Shown in pieces: positions 9,388 to 22,495 of a stretch of 64,000 nt of DNA. Location: the NCBI GenBank assembly GCA_905331475.1, contig CAJNYU010002284.1, positions 1 through 64,000 on the forward strand. Reading direction: 5' to 3'. The notes beneath the pieces are model-generated. The model made no database searches. It was not told where the DNA came from and saw only the letters and a list, made by a program, of their open reading frames with translations. Positions within the stretch are counted from its first letter, which is position 1, and the number at the start of each line of letters is the position of its first letter. The position numbers and the translations under genes were made by a program. Origin of the DNA: Rotaria socialis. Taxonomy: Eukaryota > Rotifera > Eurotatoria > Philodinida > Philodinidae.

Positions 9388-12300
9388 AATAAGCCATTTT
9401 CGGAAGTATGTTTGTGAGAAAATTTCTAGATCTATCGAAGAAAATGATTGAATCTTCCAAGTTGCATGTATCCTGCCAACTTGTTATATCTATATGAAAT
9501 GTGACTCAGACTCACTGTATAGTTGTTTGATTTTATAGCTAGAAAGCAAAATTCAATTTTTATTCTAAGTTTCCGGTACAACAAATCAAGTTTGATATAG
9601 ATTTATTACGCTGAAATGTGTGATAAATAAATAACATGTCAATGCAAATTGATCAAATGTTATACATTTATCGATATCAAAACATGATACTTAACGATTG
9701 TCAAATAAGTATGAAAAACTAAAAGTCATACACAAAGTGTCTGTATGCTTTTTGAGTTCAATTCCTTATCTAAACATGTTTAGTAAATACTCTCGTCTAA
9801 CATTGAATACAAACCAGTTGTCACATACAAACGAACATTTTATTCCAACATGAAAATTATCTTCAAATGTCTTAATATGTAACCATCGTTATCATCTGCA
9901 TGAAATGTGTGTATACTATACTAAATGAAAGTAAACTGACTTGATAATAAATAGTCCAGAGACTATATATTTTCCATTAGCTCCTTTCATTTACGATTAT
10001 GAAGTTTTTAATTGACACGAAAAGTCATTAATATAAATTTTACTCCTTGTCGTTCACTTTGCAATAATTCATATCCAAGCAATCTACTGAATGCACACGT
10101 ATTCGTTCTGTTCATATAGTCTCATTATTCTACATTGTATAATGAGAGAAAATTTTCCCCTACACCCATGAATTTGCAAAAACAGTCAATCATTCATTAC
10201 CTGTTAACGATAAATCTGATCGTTTTGTCTCTCTGTTGAACAATCGTCAAGCTTAAATTAGCTGTCGTTGTTAATCACACTATTATTCATTGGAAAGCTA
10301 TATACTCATTCATTCTTCTTTATCTATTCAATCTGATACAAGGATTTCAACTTTCTCTGTTTGTCTTCTTTTTCTTCTTCTTTTTGAATGAACTCCATCG
10401 AGCAACGATAACAACGTGACCGGGAAGGCTATATCATGGTAGGCTATTCATATTCGTTGCATGTTAATCTTTCTTTCGGACAATGACCGAAATGATTATA
10501 AAATGTACACATAGAGACGAATGGGAAAAAAACAGCAAAGAAAGAAAGCTCAATATGTTTGATGACAAGCGTTAAATGATCGGTAAAGCACTGATTCAAT
10601 AGAAACAAGGTAACTGTCTAACTTTTGTAATTTGCTTTATAATTGATTATTAATACAAATAATTGTCATGTATTTTTCCTATGATTTCTATGGAATATGA
10701 AAAATAACTGAAGGATGGCCTTCATTTGACTTCTTCCCCAAAAGGTAACATGAGAAACATACTACTTAAGTAGACAAAAATAAATAAAAACATCTGTGAA
10801 AGTATTTAACGATATCTCGACTGCTTTTGAATGTCAATAGTGATTTACGATAATCATCTAAAGATATTCAAGAAATGACAGCTTGAAAGAGATATTGAAT
10901 CTTTTTTACATCAACTTTGCTATTAATAGTTTGTAATGAGAATCGAAAAACATAAATAATTTTATGAGAAGTACACTTGTTTTGGTGCGTGTCGATATTC
11001 TCTTACTTGCTATCTATTGTACTTTACCTATTCAATCACTTTTTTTTATCTATATGCCGCTGATCTAAGAGTACAACTATCCAACCTACGTTATTATCTA
11101 TTTCTGATTAAACCGTTTCTCAAGGATCATCATCCACTATGTCTAGTCTGACAAGACTGAAAGGATTAATTGTTTTATTCAAAATGTTTAGACATTTTAT
11201 TAGAAACTGTTCATTGTTATTTTTCAAAATTTGAGCCATAAGGAGTGCATCTCATCTCGCATACTTACCATATGTTCACTCAGGAAAGTAGGGAATATTT
11301 TTCTTATTAACAGATAGTAATAGAAATCTATAGAATATGTGTTTCTTGTTATTTTATGGTAGAGTAAAATTTTCCTTCTACTATTAAATTCTATACTAGA
11401 TGTTAATTATCAATAATACCACTATTGAACTAATCATGATTTGAGTAAATCTATGCAGCTAGTCATATATACTAACGTATCTATCTATTTATCAAAACAA
11501 ACGAAGATGCCGTAGAAAATTTGTTCCGCAAGGCTAAAAATAAAGAAAACACAAAGTAGAGATTCCGTATGATAGAAGTTCGCTAATTAGAAATATAACC
11601 AACAGACGAAATAGAACATCATTCAAAATAGAAAAATGAAGCGGATAGCTGTACGTTGTGTCGACGAATATTAAGTTTCTTAGTTGTTATTAGTTTTCCA
11701 TTCTTATTAAGAAAAATTCCAGCTCTATTGCAAGAATCTTATCTTTTCGTTCTCGCTCTCGTACCTGATTATTATTAAAAATTAGATAGACGACAACTAT
11801 AATCTTTTGTACTGTTTGTTCTTCAACAAACAAAATGCGCTTGGATTAAAATTATGATTTTCACTTCATCAATGAATAAGCGTGTTAAGAAAAAAATTTC
11901 AAAAATCCAGAAATGTTAACCCGTAAGAAACAGTGAGCTTTCAAAATTACGTTAGTGAATGATTATTTAATAGACGATTGCCGACAGATGATGATACGCA
12001 ACGTTGCCGTAAGATGATATATGTTTGTAAAAATAATACCTCGTTTTTGACTGGTGTCTTTTCCCATACATCCTTCATACTTGTCTGTAAGATTCATTTG
12101 CGAAAAAAAAGCCACCTGCATGTTCTTTATGATGAGATCTAAATATTGAGTCCATGTTTTGTGCTTTCACACATTAAAAAGAAACTCTTCAAATTTTATT
12201 TCACACTGACATAGAGTAAAATTGAAAATGACGGATTCAAGAACGAATGAACATCGAAAGAATTCACTCTAGGCACATAACATATTTAAGTAAGAATCAA

Positions 12301-12703
12301 TACCAATGCCCAAGGAAAGAAACGAATTGAAAGTAATTGATTCTTCTCTTCTTCGAACAACGAACAGAACAACAGTAGATTCTCCTTCCATTGTTCTTTT
12401 CGAATATGAATACAAATGAGTGTTGTTTTCACCTTGAAAAATATGATATTTATAGTCTAAGAGCAACCTATTAAAAATGATTAGGAAATAAAATAGGAAA
12501 TTTTATTTATAAGTAAAATACTTCTTTCTTTTATTCTTCTGACCCGAATAAATATCCGTTCGACTTTGTGAAGAGAATATTCAATGGTTGAAAGCAATCT
12601 ATTCATTCTTTTGTTTTACATTGAAAAAATTCTCACATCGATTTTACGTTCAGTTGATTTTTTTGACACTTGTGACATTTTTGTATTTTTTTAAATTTTA
12701 GTC
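9388..12703. other. 3.3-kb intergenic region before the receptor kinase
   Basis: I see no coding region, RNA gene or repeat worth calling. The part nearest 12704 should contain the promoter of the plus-strand receptor gene. Confidence 0.5.
12702..12703 (+). promoter_or_regulatory. Splice-acceptor-like site 2 nt before the start codon
   Basis: A T-rich tract ending TTTTAG (12696-12701) lies two bases before the ATG at 12704. It could be a cis acceptor for an untranslated upstream exon or a trans-splicing acceptor, since spliced-leader trans-splicing is reported in bdelloids. The sequence alone cannot decide. Confidence 0.4.
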
Positions 12704-15700
12704 ATGAAATCAAATCAAATTGTTACTATATTTATTTTAATTATTATTAAATTCATCACAATAAAATGCTATACATTCGATTCGCCCATTGATAATTTAC
12801 TCTATGTAAAAAATACATCAACACTATATGCAATATCATCATCACATCTACATCAATTACATTGGTCAACAACAAATCAAACATTATTATTACTTCATCG
12901 GCGTGTGCAACTTCATTCTACACTCGATAATACCGAAAATGGCGTTAGTGTTTTTATCTATGAACCATCGAGACATTTATTAATCATATGTTCGCGTTCA
13001 TTAGTTGGCCGTTGTATTCTGTATGATGCAAATGATATAAGTAGAATTTATGTTCTTGAATCAACGATTGAGACAAATTATCTCGGATGTCTATCTGGCT
13101 GTTTTACCTATTTATCATCGGCAATAATTCGTTCTGCTTTAACAGGAACTCGTCATGAAAGAAATGGAAATATTGTTAATTCTCAAATTGAATTAAAAAA
13201 TGATTTGTATCGTTTTAACATTGATTATCAATTTCAATCGAGTGATCGTGCATTAATAACATCATTAACATTTACTAATGAAAATCTATCGAACGTGGAA
13301 TATATTTATGGTTTTGATTATCAGCAACATACATATTACATACTAAAATCATCTCGTTTAGCTCGATTATGTCAAGCATCCATTGCAATGCGTATGACTT
13401 ATGAAGAAATTCCATTAGTTAGTTGTAAAAATAGCTCATCGATTGTTACAGAAGCTTTTCATTCGTTTGGAAGCTTTGATTATTTATATGTTGTTTATGA
13501 AAATACAGTTTGTATTTATGACATGAATGAAATTGTACATGCATTTAAAGAATCAAAAATTCAATGTCAAAGAGGCATTGGTTATCGTCTTGCACATATT
13601 GTCGATAGTGAACAAAGAAGACCAATGTGTGAAAAAGTAATTTAATTGAGTGTTAAAACTGTCCCCAAAACAACGATGTTTTATGGTTTCGAATCACTGT
13701 AAAGCTTCAGTTCGATATCACAATGTTCACGAGAATATTTATTAAATAAACAGTTAAAATTCTCCGTATCGTCTTAGGCTATAGATTTTGTTTTAATTTT
13801 AACTTGAGAGAAAACTATGATCTGCGATCAATGAAATGGAAAAGATTTCTTCCTACGAGTTTTATTTTCAAAAGTAGATCTTGATTGAAAAATGCGTATT
13901 TTTCCTGTTTTTCAGACAATTGAAGAAAGTTTGACGGAAATCAATGAATGTACATGGCAACCCTATCGAACAAATACGTACATGGATGGAACGATTGGCG
14001 CCGTAGGAAACAAAATTTATCAAACTACGGCAAAAAATGTAACTATTCGATTCGTTTTTGCTCAAAAAAATATTGTGATTATTGGTACCAGTCAACGACA
14101 TGTACTTAAGGTATTTATTGAAGATGAGAATGTCTAATTCTTATTGAATTGTGATTTGAAATTTTGGAAATTCCTCATTAGAAATAAAGGCATCTGATTT
14201 ATAGTAGCCTGTCTACATTTTATAACACTATGCACAATAGACAAAGATGAACTCTTATTTCACCGCGACGGAGAGTTTCCCCTCGTTCGAATAGCATATA
14301 ATTCAATAGTCCCATATATTGAATCAAGAAATAGAATAGTCATTTAATTTACAAAAAAAACAAGGTATCATTAGGTTGGCTATTCAATACTATTTTCTAA
14401 TAAAAAACCAAAGAAATTATGAATGTCTGTTTGATTGCCTATGTGGCAGTGTGTGCGGTATATACATACGATAACCTGAAATTTGGTTGGTTGTTTTTGG
14501 TCCATCCGTATTGAATAACATGAAAAACAATTTTTCTAAAATTAATTACTTGAGTGTGAGTGAAAGCATCGATAGGAATGAGTGAATTTGAATCTAAATG
14601 AGAGCTAATAGTTTTCTAAATAGACAATCTGATTTCAATAAAGCAAAATAGCGGATTTTGCAGGAGTTTAGACGACATATGCCGTCTGTCCAGAGTACTC
14701 ATTTGAAAAAAATCATTTCATAATAAGCATATAGATGATCGAATTTTTAGTTCATTCAATATAATCGAACTACACTTCATTTCCTTCATGAATCAACGTA
14801 TCACAATGAACCATCCAATGGTCATTATGTTGTCGACGATGAACATCAATCACTTATATTTGCTGTTGGCACTGAGGTACACTATTCGACTTTTTTCTCT
14901 TCCCTGTAATTGGATCAACACCTTTAAATTTTAGCTTCATCGTTATGCATATAATTCTTGTTCTCTTTACGATACATGCCAATCATGCATCGGTAGTCGA
15001 CGTTATGATAGTAAACCATGTATTTGGGCCAATGGTAAATGTTCGTTGTCATCGAACTCATGGACCAACGATCGTGGATGTCCACCAGTAATCAGTCAAG
15101 TTGGTTTTTTTACTAAATTATGAATAGATTTATTTCTATTTTAAATTTAAAATTTCATGTTTTTATTTCATAGATTCAACCAATAAGTACAAATGTAAAT
15201 CTAGAACGAACTATATTGACAGTAAAAGGTTCATTTGAAGGAATCGAAGCGAACTCTATTAAAGTTCTTGTCACATTTTCTTTGCCAAATCAAAATAAAT
15301 ACCTCTGTTCAATTGAAAAAATAAAAAATGAGAGGTAAACAAGTTATTTTAAACTTACGATATACCGTGAGTTTCCTTTTTAGTTTAACTTGTAATTTAA
15401 CAATTCCTAAACAGCCGACTAAAGGAACAATTTCAGTTGATATCAAACCTAGTCGGATATTATCTGTCGGCGATACAGATATATCTGGTTCTATTGAATA
15501 TCTCCAAAAATTTCATGTTTACGTAAGCACATGAAGTTTCATGAACAAAATTGAAAGTAAAATTTTGATTTCTAGCGACCGAAGCCCATTCTAGTACCTG
15601 ACAATGGCCCGGCTGCTGGTGGAACTAAAATTAAAATTCAAAATTTAAAATTAAAATCAAATTCAAAAATTAGAGTATTTTTAGGCAAAGCTGAATGTCA

Positions 15701-18700
15701 TATTTTGAAACATGATTATTCTACCGATGAAATTGAATGTGTTAATCAAGCTTGTAGAAACGATTCGGAGCGATTAGAATTAACTGTTCAAGTTAACAAT
15801 CGCTTGTGGCAATTAGAAAAAACATATTTTCAATGTCGAGCAAATCCGATTATAAATAATTGGTCACCGAAAAAATCGATTCTAAGGTATTGAAGAAACA
15901 CATGTAATAGAAACAAATCTCCCTATGTGTAATTCCGATATGATTACGTTTCATAATTCATTGAAAATCGGTTGACAAAAACAAACAAATATCTCCCTAT
16001 AGGTCAAATATTTATTTTTATTTTGACAGTAAAAGATACAGAATACGAATAGGAGTCTTTATTTGGGATCTAGCAGATTAAAAGAAAATAGTCACTTTAA
16101 TTTTGTTTTAGTGGAGGAATGAAAATCGTAGTATCTGGTAAAAATCTTGATATTGTACAAAAGCCTACGATGCAATTTGTTTATAATTCGTCAGTTTTGA
16201 CATTATTTGCGGTAAATGAATAAGAAAATCGAAATATTTTATATTAATTAACTAAAATTTGTTTAGTCATGTGAAATCATGTCAAGTTCAGAAATGATTT
16301 GTATATCACCAACTATTGACAGACGTCTTGATTTAACTCCATCGTTTGATCTTAATGTATTGTTTATTATGGATAATTTGAAAATAGTACCGGTAGACGA
16401 TATTTTATTTGTGGCCGATGATCCAATTTATTATCCATTTACAAATTTTATTCAAGAAATTAATTCGTCAAATATTATTCGATTTGTGGTAGAAATTTTA
16501 TTTCTTTATCTTTTCATTCATGTTGCTTTTCCATAGGGTTCTAATCTTATTTCAACACATTCGATGGATCAAATTGATATACGAATAGAGAACATTAGTA
16601 ATGCTTGTTTTCCATTTAATTTCACGAATACGCAATTGTTATGTGTACTGCCCAAAACTACAATTAAGAAAATTAAAGCTTATCAAGCAAATGTTGAAGT
16701 ATGTAATTGCTGATAAGTTTCGGAAAAAAATTGAGATACACATTTAATTGATTTGTTTTCAAGGTTTCGAAGTTTTTTTTCTAAAGAAGTTCAATACCTA
16801 TTGAGATAATTTAAGTTTATCGAGAACAATGAGAGAAATTTGGAATTAAAAAAGCAAAAAATTCTAAGGTGATCTATGTAAATCTCAATTGATCCTTTTC
16901 AATCCACCAAAGAAAATATTTGCAGCTCTTGCAGATCCTCGATCGTTATCTAGAACTTTCAAGGTAAAACTAGAATAAAGAGAAGATTAGAAAATGACGT
17001 ATAACTATGTTATATGAAGGTACCAAATATAATTATTAAACAGTAGCAATCTAAGAATGAAGCTTACATTTGTTTTTTCTCAAGGACTTTGAATAGCTAG
17101 TGTGATAGTAGTAATCATAATAGAAGTTCTTATACCCACAAGCGGCCTTCGTAATCTGAGCATATCAACGCTGATAAATATTCTCATAGAAGATAACACA
17201 AATGTACATCGGGTCTAGCAACGGAGGATTAACTGATAATAATTCCACACAATCAGTAAAACTCTTACAGTATCTGACGATGCGTCCTTGCCTATGCAAA
17301 TGTGATACGATTATATTTCTTTGGGTTTAGTTTTTTCTGTTTAAGTACCTACCGATAGATAAAAAGTAATATACAATTGAAAATATCACAAAAAAATATT
17401 TAACTAGACACATAAATTCAGTTCTCCAAGAAAAACTTACGATTTTTCTGTTTAGATTCTGGTAGGAACTAATTTAAAATTTTCACCTGGAAAAATTTCA
17501 TTACAAAATCACAATCGATCATCACATGTGTCGGACGGCATATTTCGATTTGATCCATGGGTAATTTTAGTTATACTGATTCTTGTTGCAATAACAATTT
17601 TCATTATCTTGTTTACAATTATACTCTTTACTTGTTGTCGTTGGCATCGTACATCTAAAACATTTAAGAAAGCCACAAAACCACCTCAATGCTATCGATC
17701 TATTTTACGTGAATTAGGAAAAAGCAAACAAATCAATCGAAAAAATCTTACTATTCACGAAAAAGTCGGCCAAGGTTGTTTTGGTGATGTTTATCGTGGT
17801 GAACTGAAACAACATGGAAATAAATCCATTGAAGTTGCTATTAAAGTTTTACGCGATCATAAAACTTCATCGATGTATGAGTTTTTGTATGAAGCAAATC
17901 GTATGAAAGATTTCTCGCATCCTAATATTCTTTCATTGATTGGTGTCGCATGGGATTCGTCACGTCAAGCAATGGTACTTTTACCTTTTATGAAAAATGG
18001 TGATCTTCGAACTTATTTAATCGATGAAAAAACTCACCCATGTTTAACACAATTAATAGGATGGGCTATTCAAATAGCGGACGGAATGGAATATCTTGCA
18101 TCGTTAAAATTTGTTCATCGAGATTTAGCTACAAGAAATTGCATGTTAGACGAAAAATTAGTATGTCGAGTGTCAGATTTTGGTCTTAGTCGAGACGTTA
18201 TCGATCGAGATTATTACGTTCTACCAAATGCAACAATATCATCAAAAGATAAAGATGGAAAAATTCTACAAACGACACCAAGACGTTTACCAATTCGATG
18301 GTTAAGTCCAGAATCTATTGAATCATCGAAATACACGATTCAATCTGATGTGGTTAGTTCAATTTGCTATCACTTTATTTATGAGAAAAAAGGAGCGTCC
18401 AATTATGCGATTAAAACTTCAAAATATTCTTGAGTAGGTTGAGACGAAGAGATTCAAGTTATTGTAGTATTTTCTATTTCGAGAAATATCAACTAGAAGT
18501 TTTTACGAAAGAAGGTTAAACCACGAATTTTTCTTTTGAGATATAAATAATGTCACCCAATTGTAGTTTTATTTTTCTCTTGAAAAAGTCCTTCGAATTC
18601 AATCAGGTTGGAATTAATAAACAACAAGCAAAACTTCATTCTTCTACACTTTAAATCCACAGACTTGTGTATACAAATTTATTGCTCTATTTATAATTTA

Positions 18701-19244
18701 GTGGTCTTTCGGTGTTCTTCTCTGGGAATTAATGAATCGTGGTAAAACTCCGTATCCCGGCATAGATAATGCTGATATCTATGCTTATATTAAAAATGGT
18801 TATCGTCTTCAACGACCGGCGAACTGCCCTCTACTACTCTATCAAGCAGCAATGTCTATTTGTTGGCATGTTGATCCGTCACAACGTCCATCGTTTACAC
18901 AACTTGCTCACGATATTCGCCACATACTTTATCAAATTGAAATCGATCTACAACGACAACAACAATCATCGTCGGCCGACGATGACACGACTATTATTCA
19001 ACGATATCCAATTGATAGAAAAATAAAACATTTCTCAACCGGCTCGTTATCATCAACGTGTAGCATTGGTGGACAATATATAACTACACCGCGTCGACAA
19101 TCAGAAAATATACAATTATTAATTGGTCAACAACAAGATTGTGAAGACTCCTATACTGTTGCATTGGATGAAAATGCGATAGTTTTCAGTACAACTCGTT
19201 TATTACCAGAATATACGGAAACGACCATTGCAGAAGAAATTTAA
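12704..19244 (+). CDS. MET/RON-like receptor tyrosine kinase
   Basis: Twelve exons close in phase to 1317 aa: 12704-13636, 13916-14110, 14751-14876, 14935-15099, 15174-15334, 15384-15522, 15576-15886, 16112-16211, 16267-16488, 16537-16698, 17456-18352 and 18702-19244. A signal peptide and sema-like region (1-418) are followed by a cysteine-rich PSI segment (419-473), IPT/TIG repeats (about 574-838, with PDNGPAAGGT), one membrane helix (about 873-900) and a kinase (about 937-1212). The kinase has GQGCFGDV, VAIKVL, HRDLATRN and DFGLSRD, so the catalytic residues are present. Its activation loop has a DYY pair as in MET, then roughly 15 extra residues before LPIRWLSPES. Tail tyrosines (QYITT, SYTVAL, EYTET) may be docking sites. 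By family it signals at the plasma membrane. No furin-type cleavage site is obvious. A polyadenylation signal lies at 19410. Confidence 0.93.
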
Positions 19245-19567
19245 GTGTATATGATTAGATTTTTGTATGCATTTGTGATATTTACCATTTTGTTTTCTAT
19301 TTTTAAATTTTAATTGATTTTTGTTGTTGTTTGTTGATTGAAAAAGAGTTTCATTGAACATTTTCCTTTGGCATTATTCAGATCATGCTTGTTGAATGTT
19401 GTTGTTCTCAATAAAATTCACAATCAAAAATAATCTGAAACTGTCTTTTTGGATTCAACGATAAAGAAATTATTGTTTTTTTTTCTATTGTAATCATTTT
19501 AAGTATATTTAGTTATATTTAAATTTTTTATTATTTCAAAAAGAAAATTTATATAAATGAGAATAGT
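19245..19567. other. Convergent 3' ends
   Basis: The gap separates the receptor kinase (+) and the dynein-stalk-like gene (-). AATAAA at 19410-19415 serves the plus strand and its complement TTTATT at 19527-19532 serves the minus strand. Nothing else is seen. Confidence 0.6.
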
Positions 19568-21468
19568 CTAGCGAATAATTCTTCGTTGTGATTCTAATAA
19601 TTTTTCTCGTTCTTCAATCATTGTCATAGTCTATAGAAATAGAATTAAAAATATTTTTGTATCTATCAGATTATAGATCATTATCTTATTTACCCAATTA
19701 TAAAATACCGATAAACCAACAGATATTTCTGTGACACGTATTAAATCATAATGTCTCAATATATCCCTAGCTTCACGAGCTTTCTCAACAGGAACATTAA
19801 GTGGATTTAATTCATAACATCGACGACGAATACTTTCTTTTCCGAAACGACCTAATATACTTTGAATTTGTGGCCAATCCTAAACAATAAACAATGTCAA
19901 AAAAATACATGTTTTTTACGGATTAAATTATTACTTGTATTTCTCTTTCGGAATGACCAAGAAGTAAAAAGGTAGCTCGCATTACTGTTGAAACTTCCTC
20001 TGGTGGTTTTGCGTAACTATGTAATTCAGCAATTGTTGATTGATTCAATCGAAGTACCTTAATTCTAAATAGAGAATAGAAAATAGAAAATGTAATCGCG
20101 CTTTTCATAGAAGAATTTTACAGTGTATCATGCTTATAAATGCATGCAAAAACAAAAGATAGTTAAAGTTCAACTACCTGCCCCAAGGTACAGGTGAAAA
20201 TCTAAAGAACGAGGGCAGCTGCCGTGTGTGTATGAAATCTAGTCAATGTTATTTACTTCATATGTTCGATTTTCATTAAACGATTTAATAATTCTAATGC
20301 TCGTTCACATTCGTATTTTAACGGCTGAATACAATTATAATCTTTAACATGTTGAATAGCTTCTTCAAGTGCTGGAATTGTTCGTTCATCAATAGCGGAT
20401 AGTAGTTCTAAACAAAATGAAAATGCTTGTCGTCGAACAAATATTTTATTTACTGATACCTTGACGGAGTCTTTCCGCATGAGTAATATATGGTGGTGGT
20501 AAGTCTTGAAATTGAGGAACATATCTTTGAACTTGTGGAATCGCAGGTTTTGGCGGCAATGGTGTTACCGGTTTTTCTAATGGTGGAGTTAGAATTCGTT
20601 CGGGTACTGCAGGGCTTGCAGGTTTCTCTATTGGAGGAGGAGGTAAATGGGGTGATGGTGGAGTTGGTATTCGAGGAAGCGATGGGAGTATAGGTGGTGT
20701 AGAGATAAGTATTGCTATATCACCCACAGGTGCTGGTGCTGGTGCTGGTGTTGGTGTTTTCGCTGGTGCTGTTGTTTGTGCTGGTGCTGGTGCTGGTGCT
20801 TGTGATTGCGGCGGAGATGGAGGTGGTGGTATGGGAGATTCATGTCGACTAAATGTTTTGATTTCTTGTACTGTGAATGATTTGGAAGAATTTGTATCGG
20901 TTGGATATGGATGAATTCGTTCTTTGAGTAAATCTTCGACTGATGAAAAAAAGAATGAAATAGCTGATTGAAATTAGGACAGTAGTACAATAAAATATTT
21001 ACGTAAAAAATAGATGAGTGCCATAAGAGCAAGAAAAGAAACAACAATAAGTAGAACAGCTAAAATTTGACCATGAACGTCTATAAACAAGAAAAAAATT
21101 TAGTTAGAACATATGAAATTGTTTTCTGTATTTTTTTACTTTTTGATTGAATACTACAGCAACTAACAACAGCAATTAAAAATGCGAGCTCGACAAGTAT
21201 TATAATGATAACAGATATCAAATGAGATTTTCGAAGAACTTTTTCTAAATACACGAAAAAAAAGAATCGCCAAGATATTTTCTTGTTTTACTGTATATAG
21301 AATGATTATTTTATTTAGAAGACCTTTTCGTGTAACATAAATAAAAGCAGCGACTGATGTGACAACAAGTAGGACGGCCAATGACGCAAGTACAATGATC
21401 ACAATTGATAAACGTCGATTATAGCCGCCGATGGTCATCGATGGTATTATCAAATTGTCGAACATCAT
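19568..21468 (-). CDS. Membrane protein with proline-rich linker and dynein-stalk-like C-terminus
   Basis: Eight exons close in phase to 445 aa: 21324-21468, 21140-21244, 21003-21080, 20460-20939, 20257-20407, 19935-20064, 19694-19879 and 19568-19630. Three hydrophobic helices (about 20-45, 56-77 and 88-108) sit on separate exons. A proline-rich stretch (about 135-255, with alternating AP and a PPPY motif) leads to a helical region. That region continues as IAELHSYAKPPEEVSTVM, LLLG, DWPQIQSILG and, near the end, SVGLSVFYNW. These follow the order of the dynein heavy-chain stalk and microtubule-binding domain (EI..., PP..V..V, ILLG, W, then the SLCMWV-like helix). No AAA+ motor domain is present and none lies nearby. 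I infer a membrane-anchored module that may bind microtubules, or has been repurposed. The start is the first of two adjacent ATGs; further 5' exons are possible. I know no named orthologue. Confidence 0.8.
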
Positions 21469-22495
21469 AGAAATTTTTAGTGAATATATGTATTCGTCTA
21501 CTCTTTTGAGGTTACATAGACACAATAAAGAGAAAGAGAAAGAGAACAATTACAAGTGATGTCCTTCTTTCTTTTTCTTTTTCTCATATAGAATTCGAAG
21601 GATGAAATATGAAGAAAGAGAGAGGGCGAAAGAATAGCATTGCAGTCTATTTGTAATTAGAATACTCAGAGATCTATTGATAGGTAGGCACAGAACTAAA
21701 TGATGAAACAACAAATTGGTTGTCTTAGAAACTTGTGATTGTGTTTAAATCAGTACGTTTATATTCTATAAAACATAGTACTAGCTAACCGATAGAAAAA
21801 GAAAACAGAATAATGTTCACGTCTGCGAAGAGCACCAAATAATATGTGTTTTATATGATTTAGTTTTTTTCATGTGACTATTTAATTCGAAAAAAAAAGA
21901 GAGGTTATACTCGTTGTGAAGTCCAAAATGCCTCTTGTGATAATAAAAATAAGATGCCATTTGTCGGACAGCAATACAGTAGCTGTTCTTGAACATATTG
22001 ATGAAATCAAGGCCATATAAAAACAAAATTCGTTTCGACTCCAAGTCGATGACCTTAGACGATTGTGCCAACCTCTCTGCCTCTTTATTTAATATTGTGA
22101 TTCATAAAGCCATAAAACTAATCGAATACTTTCGATGCTCTACTTTCATCTTCTCAAGTAATTTTTGATCAAACAAATCCGAGCAAACGAGGAAAAAATG
22201 AAAAATGAAAACATTACAAGTGCCTTTACTATTGACATAGTGCTTATTCGTTAATATTCGATCAAACATATACTTCTATAAATAATTGTTTATAGTCAAA
22301 ATATAAAAGTATCTAATGTTCGTTTATGGATTACTCACCGATTGATTTCGAAGTTATCATTCAAATGAATGAGCCTTTGAAATTCTTATCTGTTTGATTA
22401 TTTTATTGGTGATTTAAAAACAATAGACGATAAATTTATTTTTAAAATGTGTATAACTTGTTTTCTATTCAAAAAAATCTTACAATAGATCATAA
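21469..22495. other. Gap between two minus-strand genes
   Basis: About 1 kb upstream of the dynein-stalk-like gene. TTTATT at 22435-22440 is the likely polyadenylation signal of the next minus-strand gene. No gene is seen. Confidence 0.55.

Noticed and set aside
20408..20459. Coding read-through of the dynein-stalk-like gene intron
   Set aside because: One frame is open locally, but splicing the 52-nt GT-AG intron gives a continuous helix and consistent phase.
20715..21047. Histidine/glutamine-rich minus-strand frame
   Set aside because: It is a shifted frame over the GCA-CCA repeat that encodes the Ala-Pro linker in the true frame, and it runs through an intron.
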